Below, piece by piece: positions 36,769 to 46,317 of a DNA stretch of 64,000 nt. The stretch is from Shewanella sp. UCD-KL12. Lineage in GTDB: Bacteria; Pseudomonadota; Gammaproteobacteria; Enterobacterales; Shewanellaceae. Numbering within the stretch: position 1 is the stretch's first letter; each line of letters opens with the position of its first letter. Position numbers and translations under genes: made by a program. The DNA lies in NCBI RefSeq assembly GCF_001957125.1, contig NZ_MPHJ01000006.1, positions 241,392-305,391 on the forward strand, written 5' to 3'. Under the pieces are notes generated by a model. That model saw only the letters and a list, made by a program, of their open reading frames with translations, searched no databases and was not told the origin of the DNA.

Positions 36769-37533
36769 TTATTTCCAGATCTCTAATTGGTAAGACTGCA
36801 TGATCTCACTGATCACGCCAGCTTGATGCAATTCGTTAATTTTCTTGTCAAAAAAGGCCATCACAGCACGGTTTTTCTCAACACGCAGTTTAGGGGTAAA
36901 TGCCATATAAATTTCAGTGCGATTAACACAGCCTGCATTTCTGTACGCTAACCCTTTGCCCAATTTTCTTAACTCAAACACCGTTGTATTATGAGTGAAG
37001 AGAAAACTATCCATCCTTCCCTTATCTAATTTTGCTGCGCTTTGCTCAATATAATGCTCAAAATAGGGCCGATACTGAAATTGGTCAGGGTGATTGGCAA
37101 CAAACTCATTTAACTCTTCGATTGAGGTATCAGTAGCAATACCTATCTGCTTGCCCTCTAAAGAATCAACGCCTTGATATTGCCAGTCTGAATCTTGGCG
37201 GGTAAAGAAGCACATCCTTTGTATCCCCACCTCTTGATTGGGGTACAGTAAGGCTGGAGCCTCTGCTTTAGCGGGAGATAATAGTGCGTCAACTTTGCCT
37301 GTTTCAGCTAAAAAAATCGCTCTACTCCAAGGGTAATAATCAATTTCCAGTTGATACTCACTATCCCGAAAAACAGCTTTGATAATATCAATAACGTAAC
37401 CTCTACTTTCCTCTTCAGGGCAAAGTTGAGGGCACCAATCGATAGCAGCAACAGTGACAACCTCTTTGGCATTAACAGCCTGATAAGGCATAAACCCAAT
37501 AATCAATAAGATAAAAAAATAAATTAGCTTCAT
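36769..37533 (-). CDS. Periplasmic substrate-binding protein (SBP_bac_3 type), orphan
   Basis: A 254-residue secreted protein with a signal peptide (about 1-22) and a polar-amino-acid-type binding domain (RGYVIDIIKAVFRDS, DYYPWSRAIFLAETGKVDALLSPAKAE, LEGKQIGIATDTSIEEL). It lacks a lipobox and no permease or ATPase gene is adjacent, so it may feed a distant transporter or serve as a sensor partner. The ligand is unknown. It converges with panE. Confidence 0.85.
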   Translation of the reverse strand: MKLIYFFILLIIGFMPYQAVNAKEVVTVAAIDWCPQLCPEEESRGYVIDIIKAVFRDSEYQLEIDYYPWSRAIFLAETGKVDALLSPAKAEAPALLYPNQEVGIQRMCFFTRQDSDWQYQGVDSLEGKQIGIATDTSIEELNEFVANHPDQFQYRPYFEHYIEQSAAKLDKGRMDSFLFTHNTTVFELRKLGKGLAYRNAGCVNRTEIYMAFTPKLRVEKNRAVMAFFDKKINELHQAGVISEIMQSYQLEIWK

Positions 37534-37705
37534 AAAACTCCTTTAATTACGAAATCCAAGCTAACAGTTAAACGGCTTACATACCACCTTACTAATATAG
37601 CTTCTAGGCTGTAGGTCATGCGCAGGAATGATATTGAGCAGCAGTAAATGAGTTTTATGTCTACTATTAGTTCAGTAACAGCTGACTGAAAACAATGGAT
37701 AAGTT

Positions 37706-39196
37706 ATGAAAAGAGAGCAATGGAACTCACGAGTAGGCTTTATTCTAGCCGCTGTAGGTTCAGCCATTGGTCTTGGCAACATATGGCGCTTCCCTTATAT
37801 GGCCTATGAAAATGGTGGCGGTGCTTTTTTTATTCCCTACCTATTTGCCATGATCTCAGCTGGTATCCCATTTATGATTATGGAGTTCTCCCTTGGCCAT
37901 AGACTTAGAGGAGCCGCTCCTAAAGTATTTGCCAACCTAGGTAACACTTATGGCCTTAGGTTAGAGTGGCTTGGCTGGTTTCAGGTATTTATCGCGGCGA
38001 TTATCGCCATCTATTATGTGGCCATTATCGGCTGGGCAATCTCCTATTTAAGCTTCTCAATCTCTCAAGATTGGGGCAGTGACACTAACCATTTTTTCTT
38101 CAAAGAGTATCTACAGCTTAGTGATAACTCCCCGACCTCACTAGGAGGGTTTCAGCTTCACATTGCCATTCCTATGACAATTGCTTGGTCTATCACCTCA
38201 CTCGCTATCTTTACCGGTGTTAAGGGCGGAATAGAGCGAGCCAGTAAAATCATGATGCCGCTACTATTTATCATGGTACTTGCCCTTATAGGACGGATCG
38301 TTTTTCTTCCAGGTGCCTTAGAGGGGCTCAATTATCTATTTGAGCCCGACTTCAGTAAAATTTTCGATGCAAAGGTGTGGTCCGCGGCCTACGGACAGAT
38401 ATTCTTTACCTTAAGTGTCGGCTTCGCCATCATGTTGGCCTACTCCAGTTACCTGCCCGAAAAATCAGACATCAACAACAACGCCTTTATGACAGTGCTG
38501 ATCAATTGTGGCTTTTCAATTTTATCAGGTGTACTGATCTTTGGTGTTTTAGGCTATATGGCTCAGGAGCAGAGTAAAGAGTTAACAGACGTTGTATCTT
38601 CCGGCGTTGGCCTCGCTTTTGTGACCATACCGGCTGCGATTAACCTGCTACCCGCTCCCTATATTTTAGGGCCACTGTTTTTTCTAGCTTTAGTTGTAGC
38701 AGGGCTCAGCTCACATATATCTATCATTGAAGCAGTAACATCAGCCTTGATAGACAAGCTCAACATTAACCGTAAGCCTGCTGCGATTATTGTATGCGGG
38801 ACAGGCTTTGTGCTCTCCATGGCTTTTGCAACCAGTGGTGGGCTGCTACTTCTCGATCTCATTGATTACTTTATTAATAATATTGCGCTGTTAACTAGCT
38901 GCTTTATAGAGCTCATCATTTTAGCTTGGCTATTTAAAATTGCGGATATTAGAGATTATGCCAATCGCTTATCAGACTTCACCATTGCCGCTTGGTTTGA
39001 CCTTTGCTTGCGTTTTGTCAGCCCTGCAATGCTAGCCATTATCTTAGTAAAAAATGTAATCAACACCATAAAAAATGGCTATGGTGACTACCCGATTAGC
39101 GATCAGTTACTGTTAGGCTGGGGACTGATTGCCAGTATGCTATTGGTATCTCTGTTTATTAACTTATTTACAAGCAACTCGGAGGACGCCCTATGA
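37706..39196 (+). CDS. Na+-dependent neurotransmitter:sodium symporter family transporter
   Basis: The 496-residue protein has about 11-12 helices and the NSS signature GSAIGLGNIWRFPYMAYENGGGAFF, which holds Na+ ligands and substrate contacts in the LeuT fold. It should take up amino acids with Na+, in line with a sodium economy supported by Na+-NQR. Its stop overlaps the start of a MetS-like small subunit gene (ATGA), and small subunits of this type pair with methionine/alanine importers such as MetP. Confidence 0.94.
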   Translation: MKREQWNSRVGFILAAVGSAIGLGNIWRFPYMAYENGGGAFFIPYLFAMISAGIPFMIMEFSLGHRLRGAAPKVFANLGNTYGLRLEWLGWFQVFIAAIIAIYYVAIIGWAISYLSFSISQDWGSDTNHFFFKEYLQLSDNSPTSLGGFQLHIAIPMTIAWSITSLAIFTGVKGGIERASKIMMPLLFIMVLALIGRIVFLPGALEGLNYLFEPDFSKIFDAKVWSAAYGQIFFTLSVGFAIMLAYSSYLPEKSDINNNAFMTVLINCGFSILSGVLIFGVLGYMAQEQSKELTDVVSSGVGLAFVTIPAAINLLPAPYILGPLFFLALVVAGLSSHISIIEAVTSALIDKLNINRKPAAIIVCGTGFVLSMAFATSGGLLLLDLIDYFINNIALLTSCFIELIILAWLFKIADIRDYANRLSDFTIAAWFDLCLRFVSPAMLAIILVKNVINTIKNGYGDYPISDQLLLGWGLIASMLLVSLFINLFTSNSEDAL

Positions 39197-39306
39197 CAAC
39201 AGGCGCTTTAGTAATGATGTGCGCCGCCCTATGTATCACATGGGGCGGCGCAATGGTGTGTATCAATATCGCGATGAAAAAGAGCAGTGCTAAAAAGCAG
39301 AAATGA
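39193..39306 (+). CDS. MetS-like small subunit of an NSS transporter (37 aa)
   Basis: The frame begins at an ATG overlapping the transporter stop in ATGA, with GGAGGA 6 nt upstream. It encodes 37 residues: a single hydrophobic helix (residues 4-27, ALVMMCAALCITWGGAMVC) and a basic tail KKSSAKKQK. Size, position and the WGG motif fit the MetS family, which in Corynebacterium supports the Met/Ala importer MetP. It is easily missed because of its length. Confidence 0.85.
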   Translation: MTTGALVMMCAALCITWGGAMVCINIAMKKSSAKKQK

Positions 39307-39308
39307 GC

Positions 39309-40157
39309 CTAGCAGCTCTGTAACTGCTCTAGCAGTGAGTCGACCCTTAATATGGCCTCACTCGACGCAGAATCTTGTCGGTAGTTGATAAATATCGGCC
39401 TTAACCATACCTCTCCTCCCTCAACCAAGAAAAGACGCTTAGCGGCCAGTAGCTCATGCACAAGAGAGAGAGGTAAATAGGCAGCTCCACCTCTATCTAA
39501 AATGAAATCTAATGCAATGCGCCCCGTCGAGGTACGCAGATAAGGCGCTGGCATTCCCTGGTGTCTTAAGTGATGCTCGGATGCAAATCGAGTCCCCCAA
39601 TCGACATAAACATAACGATGAGACAGCGCAGTATTTAGCTCCGACTCAAGAGTCGATACCAGCACTAATTGTGTCTGTGCTATTGGTTTACTAATTATGT
39701 CGTCGCACTTAAGAGGGTCAAAAGAGAAAGCGATATCAATCGTTCTTTCCAACAGCTGACGGTTCAACTGAGCAAGCGCCAAGGTTTCAGCTTGAAACCC
39801 ATAACCAGAGAAAGCCTCGGCAATTTGACTCAAGCTCTTCTGAAGGTATGCATCCCAAATGTTGGGAGTGCCAGCTAACATTAACTGTAAACTTTTATCG
39901 TCGCCCAGCGCGAGTTCAGCTTTTGCAGCTTCTAAGGTATTAACCATCACCTCGGCATAGCTAACCAAACGCGAACCTGCGCAGGTCATCTTGATATTGT
40001 TTCTGTCTCTCACGAACAAACTGGTATCGAAAAACTGTTCCAACTGTTTAATTCGGGCACTTGTTGCAGCCTGAGTGATATAGAGGTTTTCGGCAGCTTT
40101 ACCAAAATGACGAGTCTTAGCGACCTCGAGAAATGTTTTAAAAACTTTTACGTCCAT
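39309..40157 (-). CDS. hdfR: LysR-family regulator HdfR
   Basis: The 282-residue protein matches HdfR in its DNA-binding domain: FLEVAKTRHFGKAAENLYITQAATSARIKQLE and LFVRDRNNIKMTCAG. HdfR represses flhDC in E. coli. The divergent neighbour is maoP, exactly as in E. coli (hdfR-yifE), which strengthens the call. The region between them is about 150 bp. Targets here cannot be deduced. Confidence 0.9.
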   Translation of the reverse strand: MDVKVFKTFLEVAKTRHFGKAAENLYITQAATSARIKQLEQFFDTSLFVRDRNNIKMTCAGSRLVSYAEVMVNTLEAAKAELALGDDKSLQLMLAGTPNIWDAYLQKSLSQIAEAFSGYGFQAETLALAQLNRQLLERTIDIAFSFDPLKCDDIISKPIAQTQLVLVSTLESELNTALSHRYVYVDWGTRFASEHHLRHQGMPAPYLRTSTGRIALDFILDRGGAAYLPLSLVHELLAAKRLFLVEGGEVWLRPIFINYRQDSASSEAILRVDSLLEQLQSC

Positions 40158-40308
40158 CTCTTACTCTCTTATTTATGGAGCCGGAGAATAGCAGGGAAAA
40201 GTTATGGTGACGACAAAAAACATTTGTTTCTCTTTTAGCAACAAAACGCCTAACTTCTCAGCTGTTGCTCATTTGCACTTTGCATTATTTAACAGGGTAG
40301 AGGTCATA

Positions 40309-40692
40309 ATGTCTGAAGATTCATTTCGCTTTGGTCAAAAAGCTTTTCATGATGATATTAACTTCCCCAGAGGGTTTAGAAAGTCCGGTGACTTTACCCT
40401 GCTGGAGGCTGAGTTATTGGGGTTATATGGCGATACAATGCAGGCACTAGAGATAGGAACGCTAGAGCCATTAACGATCGAAGAGGACAACTTCTTACGT
40501 GTATTAAAACAACCTCAAAAAGCCAAAACAAAACTAGAACTCGTTTGGATTAAGTACATCAAACTGACCCGTGAACCTAAACGTTTTCACAGCCTCAATA
40601 GCAGTAGCCATAAACGTCACCATGATACTACCCTCGAAGTTGCTGTTGCACCTTTGCTAACCCAGGCTTCACCACTTATGGCTCACGCCTAA
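40309..40692 (+). CDS. maoP: MaoP (DUF413/YifE) chromosome macrodomain protein
   Basis: MaoP, with the DNA site maoS, organises the Ori macrodomain in E. coli. The protein from the ATG at 40309 (MSEDSFRFG, AGAGGT upstream) is 127 residues and aligns with YifE: NFPRGFRKSGDFTLLEAELLGLYG, EPLTIEEDNF and YIKLTREPKRFHSL. The frame is open further upstream but the extra 35 residues do not match. The C-terminal tail after residue 105 is non-conserved. Confidence 0.9.
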   Translation: MSEDSFRFGQKAFHDDINFPRGFRKSGDFTLLEAELLGLYGDTMQALEIGTLEPLTIEEDNFLRVLKQPQKAKTKLELVWIKYIKLTREPKRFHSLNSSSHKRHHDTTLEVAVAPLLTQASPLMAHA

Positions 40693-40708
40693 AAAATAAT
40701 AGAATCCC

Positions 40709-40738
40709 ATACGCCAAGAGGCTTGTCTCTTGGCGTAT
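40709..40738 (+). terminator. Hairpin after maoP
   Basis: ATACGCCAAGAG, loop GCTTGT and CTCTTGGCGTAT form a perfect 12-bp stem 16 bp after the maoP stop. No U-run follows, so termination may be partial before the next gene at 40761. Confidence 0.6.
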
Positions 40739-40760
40739 CCACTGTCTTAGAGCGATACCG

Positions 40761-42755
40761 ATGCAGATTTACCAATTAGATGAAATCATTAATTTAATCA
40801 ATCACTCCCAGCCAGTGTGTGGCATATTGGCTGAGTCTGGTTGCTTCATAAAAATTGAAAATTACCTGCCAATAATTTGTGCCAGTATTCACTCCGGCAA
40901 GCAATTGCCACAATCACTCAAACAAGTATGCACACTCAATGAATCAGAGCGCTACCTTGGAGGATCGCCACTATGTGATGAGCTCATAGACGCTCAACCA
41001 ATCACACTTATTTGCCTGGACTCTCTATTTGAATATGATCTTAATCAGCCCAAAGCGCTCTGTACTCGCTACCAGACATCAGCAAATACCCCGCTTTGGC
41101 GAAACAAGCTAACGAATAAACAGGTTAAATCGGCTCAGTTAAAACATAGCTATTTCTTTCAAGTCTATGACCTGCTGCTTAGAAAACTAGAATCCCTGTA
41201 TAAACACATCATCGTTTTCGACATAAGAAGCTCACAAACTGTGGCTGGCAATGATATGCCAACCTTTATCATTGATAGCTCTCAGCTCAATCTAAACCGC
41301 TGGGCCTCAGTTGTAGATAAACTGAAATATAATCTAGGCCAAATAACGATCCCCAATGTAAAAACGCTCTGCAGCATACAAACTCAAAGCCTCAAGGCGA
41401 ACTTTCTCGCAACCCACACCAATACAGAGTTTGAACGGACACTGATAATCCCAATAGAGATAAGCCGACTATATATGGATGAGAGCGGGACTCACCACTA
41501 CCCGCTAGTGATAGATGCATTAAAACTTGGACTTAAAAACAGTTTGAGTGGAACAAGTGCGTACCTTCAGCGTGTTACGAGTGCCAATAAAAAGTTAACA
41601 AAAGCAGATATGCTCGGCTCCTCAATAGACCCATATGTTTTAACCTTAGATACCCAGCTATACCGCTTGTCACAAAAGTTCAGTACCTTGAAGTACATCA
41701 ACCCTAAAAACTTAGTCAGTGAGAAAAAGCGCTTCCTCTCCGCTCCTAGTCGGTTCAAACCTAAGTTTACCTATCTGCAGCTTACCCTTGATGCAAATGA
41801 GTTCAAACGCCAATTGTACCGGCTTGATATTCATAAAATATCCGACCCTGCAGTAAAGAGACTCTACAGCGATATAATCAATAACCTTAGTTCTCAAGTT
41901 GATCTGCTTACCAGTGTGGCGACTGACAGATTTCTGCATCACTCACTCGGGTATTACGGTAAGCCTGATAGTGACGCTATTAATAACGCCCAGTTCCTGC
42001 TTTATGCTAAACCACTCCCTGAGCCTGAAGAGAGATTATTGTCTGCCAGTGATGCCGCAGAGCTGATGTCTACACAAGCCAAAGCTTGGGGAATGAACAG
42101 CAATGTTAGCCTAAGTGCCTCACTGCTCGCCAAGGCAATGATAAAGTCATCGCCAACTCAATTAGTGGTGAATCTAAACGCGAACTTTAGCGCATCTGAA
42201 GTACAGCGTTTGATAGCCCACGAACTTGGGGTACATATGGCTACTAGCCTTAATTCAAAATCTCAGGGGCTTAAAATATTGCGTTTGGGGCTTCCAGGCA
42301 CCACCCAAACTCAAGAGGGACTGGCGATACTCGCTGAGTTGGCATCAGGCCATATGGCTCACTCTCGCCTCAATATGTTAGCTTGCCGGGTGCTCGCGGT
42401 GAATTCGATGATAAAAGAGCAAGACTTTTATCAAACATACAGTTACTTGGTCGATGAGCTTTCTATGGAAAATGATGCGGCATTCACCACAACCGCTCGG
42501 GTATACCGAGGCGGTGGTTTTACCAAAGACCATCTTTACTTAAGCGGTTTTCTGCAGATGCTTTCTCTTTCAAACCAACGTGACTTAACTAACCTATTTG
42601 TGGGTAAAACAAGCCATCAATATCTTGATCTAATTGATGAGTTAGTAACTAGGCAATGGATAAAACCCGCAAAATACACACCTTGCCTACAGCAACAAGC
42701 GCCCACTGAATCAGCGCAAAAGCTGAATTACTTGATTGAGAGTTTACGCACATAA
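40761..42755 (+). CDS. QEGLA-motif metallopeptidase (DUF1704/MATCAP-like)
   Basis: A 664-residue soluble protein of the family annotated as flavohaemoglobin expression-modulating QEGLA-motif protein. It carries a zinc-protease signature: AHELGVH at about 486-492 (H487, E488, H491) and TQEGLA with E519 as the likely third ligand. The same DUF1704 domain occurs in eukaryotic MATCAP, a tubulin tyrosine carboxypeptidase, so a carboxypeptidase-type activity is a reasonable guess. The N-terminal 300 residues resemble the N-formylglutamate amidohydrolase-like part often fused in this family. It follows maoP and a hairpin; no ribosome site is strong. Confidence 0.85.
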   Translation: MQIYQLDEIINLINHSQPVCGILAESGCFIKIENYLPIICASIHSGKQLPQSLKQVCTLNESERYLGGSPLCDELIDAQPITLICLDSLFEYDLNQPKALCTRYQTSANTPLWRNKLTNKQVKSAQLKHSYFFQVYDLLLRKLESLYKHIIVFDIRSSQTVAGNDMPTFIIDSSQLNLNRWASVVDKLKYNLGQITIPNVKTLCSIQTQSLKANFLATHTNTEFERTLIIPIEISRLYMDESGTHHYPLVIDALKLGLKNSLSGTSAYLQRVTSANKKLTKADMLGSSIDPYVLTLDTQLYRLSQKFSTLKYINPKNLVSEKKRFLSAPSRFKPKFTYLQLTLDANEFKRQLYRLDIHKISDPAVKRLYSDIINNLSSQVDLLTSVATDRFLHHSLGYYGKPDSDAINNAQFLLYAKPLPEPEERLLSASDAAELMSTQAKAWGMNSNVSLSASLLAKAMIKSSPTQLVVNLNANFSASEVQRLIAHELGVHMATSLNSKSQGLKILRLGLPGTTQTQEGLAILAELASGHMAHSRLNMLACRVLAVNSMIKEQDFYQTYSYLVDELSMENDAAFTTTARVYRGGGFTKDHLYLSGFLQMLSLSNQRDLTNLFVGKTSHQYLDLIDELVTRQWIKPAKYTPCLQQQAPTESAQKLNYLIESLRT

Positions 42756-42842
42756 AGAAAAACACAATGAGATGAAAATATAATAGTGAATTCAAGTTAA
42801 ATAGGAATCATACCTACAGCCTGCTACCATCAAGCCCCAAGG

Positions 42843-43520
42843 ATGTTACCTGAAAAGCTGAACACAAAAATCATGGCTCAACCCCTCTCTTCGAAGCATA
42901 AGCTATTGGCAAGCCTTGGCTACGGCTTGATGCTGCTATTGATACTCATAAGTATAAACTTCTGGGATAGGTCAATTGCAGAGCAGATGCATGCAATGAA
43001 CAATACAGCCAGTTTGCTCAACTACTTCAGTAATGCACCGATATTACTGGAGCTAATATCTGGGCTTATTATTCTCAGCTGTTTATTCAAAAAATGCCGT
43101 CATAGATTCAAGCACCTCGCGCTCCAACTCCTAGCCACCCTGCTCATCGCCTCGGCAGTTAGGGTCTGTGCTAAGTTTATCTTTGGCCGCACTTGGCCAG
43201 AGACTTGGATTAATGATATTGAACTTGGCAGTAACCCCTCTTGGATAAGCCACGGTGTGGAGCAATTTAGTCCCTTTGCCAGTGGAGCGGCCTATAACTC
43301 TTTTCCGTCTGGTCACACGCTATTTACCTTTGCCTTGGCAAGCGTATTACTCTACCACCTACCTAGGCTAGCTCCGCTTTGGTTAGCCTGTATGCTTGCG
43401 GTGATAATAGGCCAACTTGGGCTAAATTATCACTACCTTGGCGATATCCTTGCGGGTGCGACATTTGGCATTTTGATTGCACATTTAGTGATTATTACTA
43501 GCCCTAGGTTTTTTCGCTAA
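42843..43520 (+). CDS. PAP2-family membrane phosphatase
   Basis: The 225-residue protein has about five to six membrane helices and the PAP2 catalytic motifs: KFIFGRTWPE (motif 1, with an extra residue between Arg and Pro), FPSGH (motif 2) and NYHYLGDILAGA (motif 3). Such enzymes dephosphorylate lipid phosphates such as undecaprenyl pyrophosphate or phosphatidylglycerophosphate at the outer face of the inner membrane. The start may be at M1 or M11. It is 87 bp after the QEGLA gene. Confidence 0.88.
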   Translation: MLPEKLNTKIMAQPLSSKHKLLASLGYGLMLLLILISINFWDRSIAEQMHAMNNTASLLNYFSNAPILLELISGLIILSCLFKKCRHRFKHLALQLLATLLIASAVRVCAKFIFGRTWPETWINDIELGSNPSWISHGVEQFSPFASGAAYNSFPSGHTLFTFALASVLLYHLPRLAPLWLACMLAVIIGQLGLNYHYLGDILAGATFGILIAHLVIITSPRFFR

Positions 43521-43551
43521 GCCTGTTTAAGCAGCCATTAATCTTAATGGC

Positions 43552-44424
43552 TTAGCGCCAAACGACCATGATGGCAGCCAAGGCAATCAAAATAAGTGCA
43601 AGCATATCTTTAATTGCCACCTTCTGCTTAAGCCAAAACATAGATATTAAGAGGGTAAAAAACACCTCTATCTGACCTAAGGTTTTCACATAGGGTACAG
43701 CTTGAAGTGACATGGCACTGAACCATCCAATAGAGCCTATGCAACTGGTAAAGCTAATCAAAAAGGTGGGCTTAGGTCTATCAATTAGATCTAGTAAGGT
43801 TTGCTTATCGGTATATAAAAGGTAAACAAGCAAGACAATGGTTTGCAGTGTGATCACAAACAATAGTACCCAGGCAGCACGATGTGGAAAAGGCAGGTTC
43901 AATATTAAACTTGCTTCTCGTACCCACAGTGACGTCAAAGCAAAACCAGTCCCACAAGCTATACCAATAAGCGCTGTTTTAAATGATATATCCTTGAAAC
44001 CTTTCGCACTACTCATCATGAAAACTGCAAGCCCGCCTATGATCACACCTAACCAGCCTAGTCCTGTTAACTGAGTACCAAAAAATAGCACCCCAAGAAA
44101 CGCAGCGACCAAGGCCTCGCTCTTTGCAAGCCCTGCACCTATGGCAAAGTTCTTCAGTTTAAATAGCTTTACCATCAAAACCGTTGCCAATATCTGCCCC
44201 GCAGAGGCGCCCAGCACATACAGAGAAAACTCAGCAGTGATATCAGGCCAGCCAACGGGTTGCCATAGATATAAGCAAACCAGATAGAGCGCAGCAATGG
44301 GGGCTGCCCATAGAAACCTTGCTAAGGTCACTCCAGCGACCTTAACCTCTTTGCTGAGCTGACTTTGAAATGCGTTACGCCACGCCTGCATAAATGCAGC
44401 GAGCAAGGTAAACAAGATCCACAT
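43552..44424 (-). CDS. EamA/DMT-family membrane transporter
   Basis: The 290-residue protein has ten predicted membrane helices in two EamA-type halves, with the repeated pattern GASAGQILATVLMVKLFKLKNFAIGAGLAKSEALVAAFLGVLFFG. The family exports or imports small metabolites; the substrate is unknown. It converges with the PAP2 gene. Confidence 0.88.
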   Translation of the reverse strand: MWILFTLLAAFMQAWRNAFQSQLSKEVKVAGVTLARFLWAAPIAALYLVCLYLWQPVGWPDITAEFSLYVLGASAGQILATVLMVKLFKLKNFAIGAGLAKSEALVAAFLGVLFFGTQLTGLGWLGVIIGGLAVFMMSSAKGFKDISFKTALIGIACGTGFALTSLWVREASLILNLPFPHRAAWVLLFVITLQTIVLLVYLLYTDKQTLLDLIDRPKPTFLISFTSCIGSIGWFSAMSLQAVPYVKTLGQIEVFFTLLISMFWLKQKVAIKDMLALILIALAAIMVVWR

Positions 44425-44580
44425 AGATGACTGCGATAGGAAGAGTTGATAGAGAAGGATATCCCATCACCTTAGTACAAACGAGGTGTTATACAGGAAA
44501 GTTAGAAATACTCATTATTAGTATTATGAATACCCGTTGTCGCAACCCGCCCCTTATCAGTTCAGTGCGATCAGAGCATA

Positions 44581-44610
44581 AAAAAGCCTCGATAAATTCG
44601 AGGCCTTTTT
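44581..44610. terminator. Bidirectional terminator
   Basis: AAAAAGCCTCGA, loop TAAAT and TCGAGGCCTTTTT form a stem with A/T tails. It lies just after the abgT-type gene (ends 44653) on the minus strand. Confidence 0.85.
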
Positions 44611-44652
44611 AGATACGCTAACCGTTAAATTTAGGGCTAAAGTTAACCTTTA

Positions 44653-46194
44653 TTACCCGTAGGTATAACTCGCACCTAATCCTAATGGCATACCAATCGA
44701 CCAGTAGATCAATAACCAACTGCTCCAGAGTGCCAGTAAGCAAAGACTAAATGGCAACATCATAGAGATTAAGGTTCCGATACCAATATTCTTCACATAC
44801 CGCTGACAGTAAACAACAACCAGCGGGAAGTAAGGCATCAGAGGCGTAATAATATTGGAGCTAGAATCACCGACACGATATGCCGCTTGTGATAGATCAG
44901 GGCTAATATTTAGCTGCATCAGCATAGGCACTAAAACTGGACCAATCAACGCCCACTTAGCCGACGATGAGCCGACAAACAGGTTCACAAATGCCACTAG
45001 AATGATCATACCAACCACAGTAACTTCAGCAGGGAGATTCATCGCTTGAAGCCCGCTCGCCCCTTCTACAGCAATCAAGGCGCCAAGGTTTGATGCTGAA
45101 AATGCTGCAACAAACTGCGCACAGAAGAACGCCATCACTATGTAGTGTGCCATACCACTCATAGACTTAGACATGGCTTGTACCACATCACTAGAGTTCT
45201 TAAACGTGCCTGTCATGTACCCGTAGATCACACCTGGGATCACGAAGAAGATAAAGATTAATGGCACAATAGATTGCATTAAAGGGGCGCTAAAACTGGT
45301 GAGAGAGCCATTGGCATCACGCAGTGTTGACGTTTCCGAGATAGTCAGCGAGAAGAAACCTACCATAGCCGCTAGCATTACTAGACTGGCAACAAGGAAT
45401 GCCTTCTCCTCCTTGGGCGTGCTCTCCTCCATTGAAGGCACGTCAACCTCATCGGTATTGACCTTGTGAGTTCTGTTCAACCTCGGCTCAAGCACCTTAT
45501 CGGTTAAATACCAGATAACTAACACGATAGGAATACAAGACGACGCCGCGAAGAACCAGTTGTTCAATGGGTTAATCTGAATATCTGGATCGACAATTTG
45601 CGCCGCCGACTGAGTAAAGCTTTGCAAAAGTGGATCGATACCCGATGGGATAAAGTTAGCGCAGAATCCCCCTGATACACCAGCAAACGCTGCTGCAATA
45701 CCTGCTAATGGGTGACGTCCAACAGTGAAAAAGATAACGCCAGCTAAAGGTATTACCACCACATAACCTGCATCGGTTGCGGTATGAGAGATAATTCCCA
45801 CCAATACCACTGCCGGCGTTAAAAACTTAAGCGGTGTCACTTTAAGCATCTTTTTAAGTGCGGTATTGATAAAGCCTGAATGCTCTGCAACGCCCACACC
45901 TAACATGGCGACCAATACGACCCCTAAAGGTGCAAACGCGGTAAAGGTGGTTACCATACTTGTCAAAAAGTGAGTCAGTGCTTCTGCACTCAGCAGGTTT
46001 TTAACTTCAATGGGTGAACTAGTACGAGGATCTATCGCTTCAAAACTGACACCTGATAGTAGTGCAGATAATCCCCACACAGCAAAAAGTAAAATTAGAA
46101 ATAGCATGGCAGGATCTGGCAGTTTATTACCAACCTTTTCAATACCATCTAATACTCGCCCAAGTTTCCCTGGAGCACCCTGTTCATTCACCAT
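44653..46194 (-). CDS. AbgT-family transporter
   Basis: The 513-residue protein has about 12 helices and AbgT family motifs (DGIEKVGNKLPDPAMLF near the start, SHTATDAGYVVVIPLAG, FIPSGIDPLLQSFTQ, FVGSSSAKWALIGPVLVPM and VGDSSSNIITPLMPYFP). E. coli AbgT takes up p-aminobenzoyl-glutamate; other members act as sulfonamide or drug exporters. Substrate is not certain. It is monocistronic, with kdsA upstream on the same strand. Confidence 0.93.
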   Translation of the reverse strand: MVNEQGAPGKLGRVLDGIEKVGNKLPDPAMLFLILLFAVWGLSALLSGVSFEAIDPRTSSPIEVKNLLSAEALTHFLTSMVTTFTAFAPLGVVLVAMLGVGVAEHSGFINTALKKMLKVTPLKFLTPAVVLVGIISHTATDAGYVVVIPLAGVIFFTVGRHPLAGIAAAFAGVSGGFCANFIPSGIDPLLQSFTQSAAQIVDPDIQINPLNNWFFAASSCIPIVLVIWYLTDKVLEPRLNRTHKVNTDEVDVPSMEESTPKEEKAFLVASLVMLAAMVGFFSLTISETSTLRDANGSLTSFSAPLMQSIVPLIFIFFVIPGVIYGYMTGTFKNSSDVVQAMSKSMSGMAHYIVMAFFCAQFVAAFSASNLGALIAVEGASGLQAMNLPAEVTVVGMIILVAFVNLFVGSSSAKWALIGPVLVPMLMQLNISPDLSQAAYRVGDSSSNIITPLMPYFPLVVVYCQRYVKNIGIGTLISMMLPFSLCLLALWSSWLLIYWSIGMPLGLGASYTYG

Positions 46195-46317
46195 AGTTCC
46201 TCACCTTCAAGTTATCATTGTCTCGCGCTTTCATTATCAAGTGATGATATATGAAAGGCGCAACTTTTTTAATATAGCAGCACAATACAGCCACAAACTG
46301 TAATAAAGCTTAATGCC

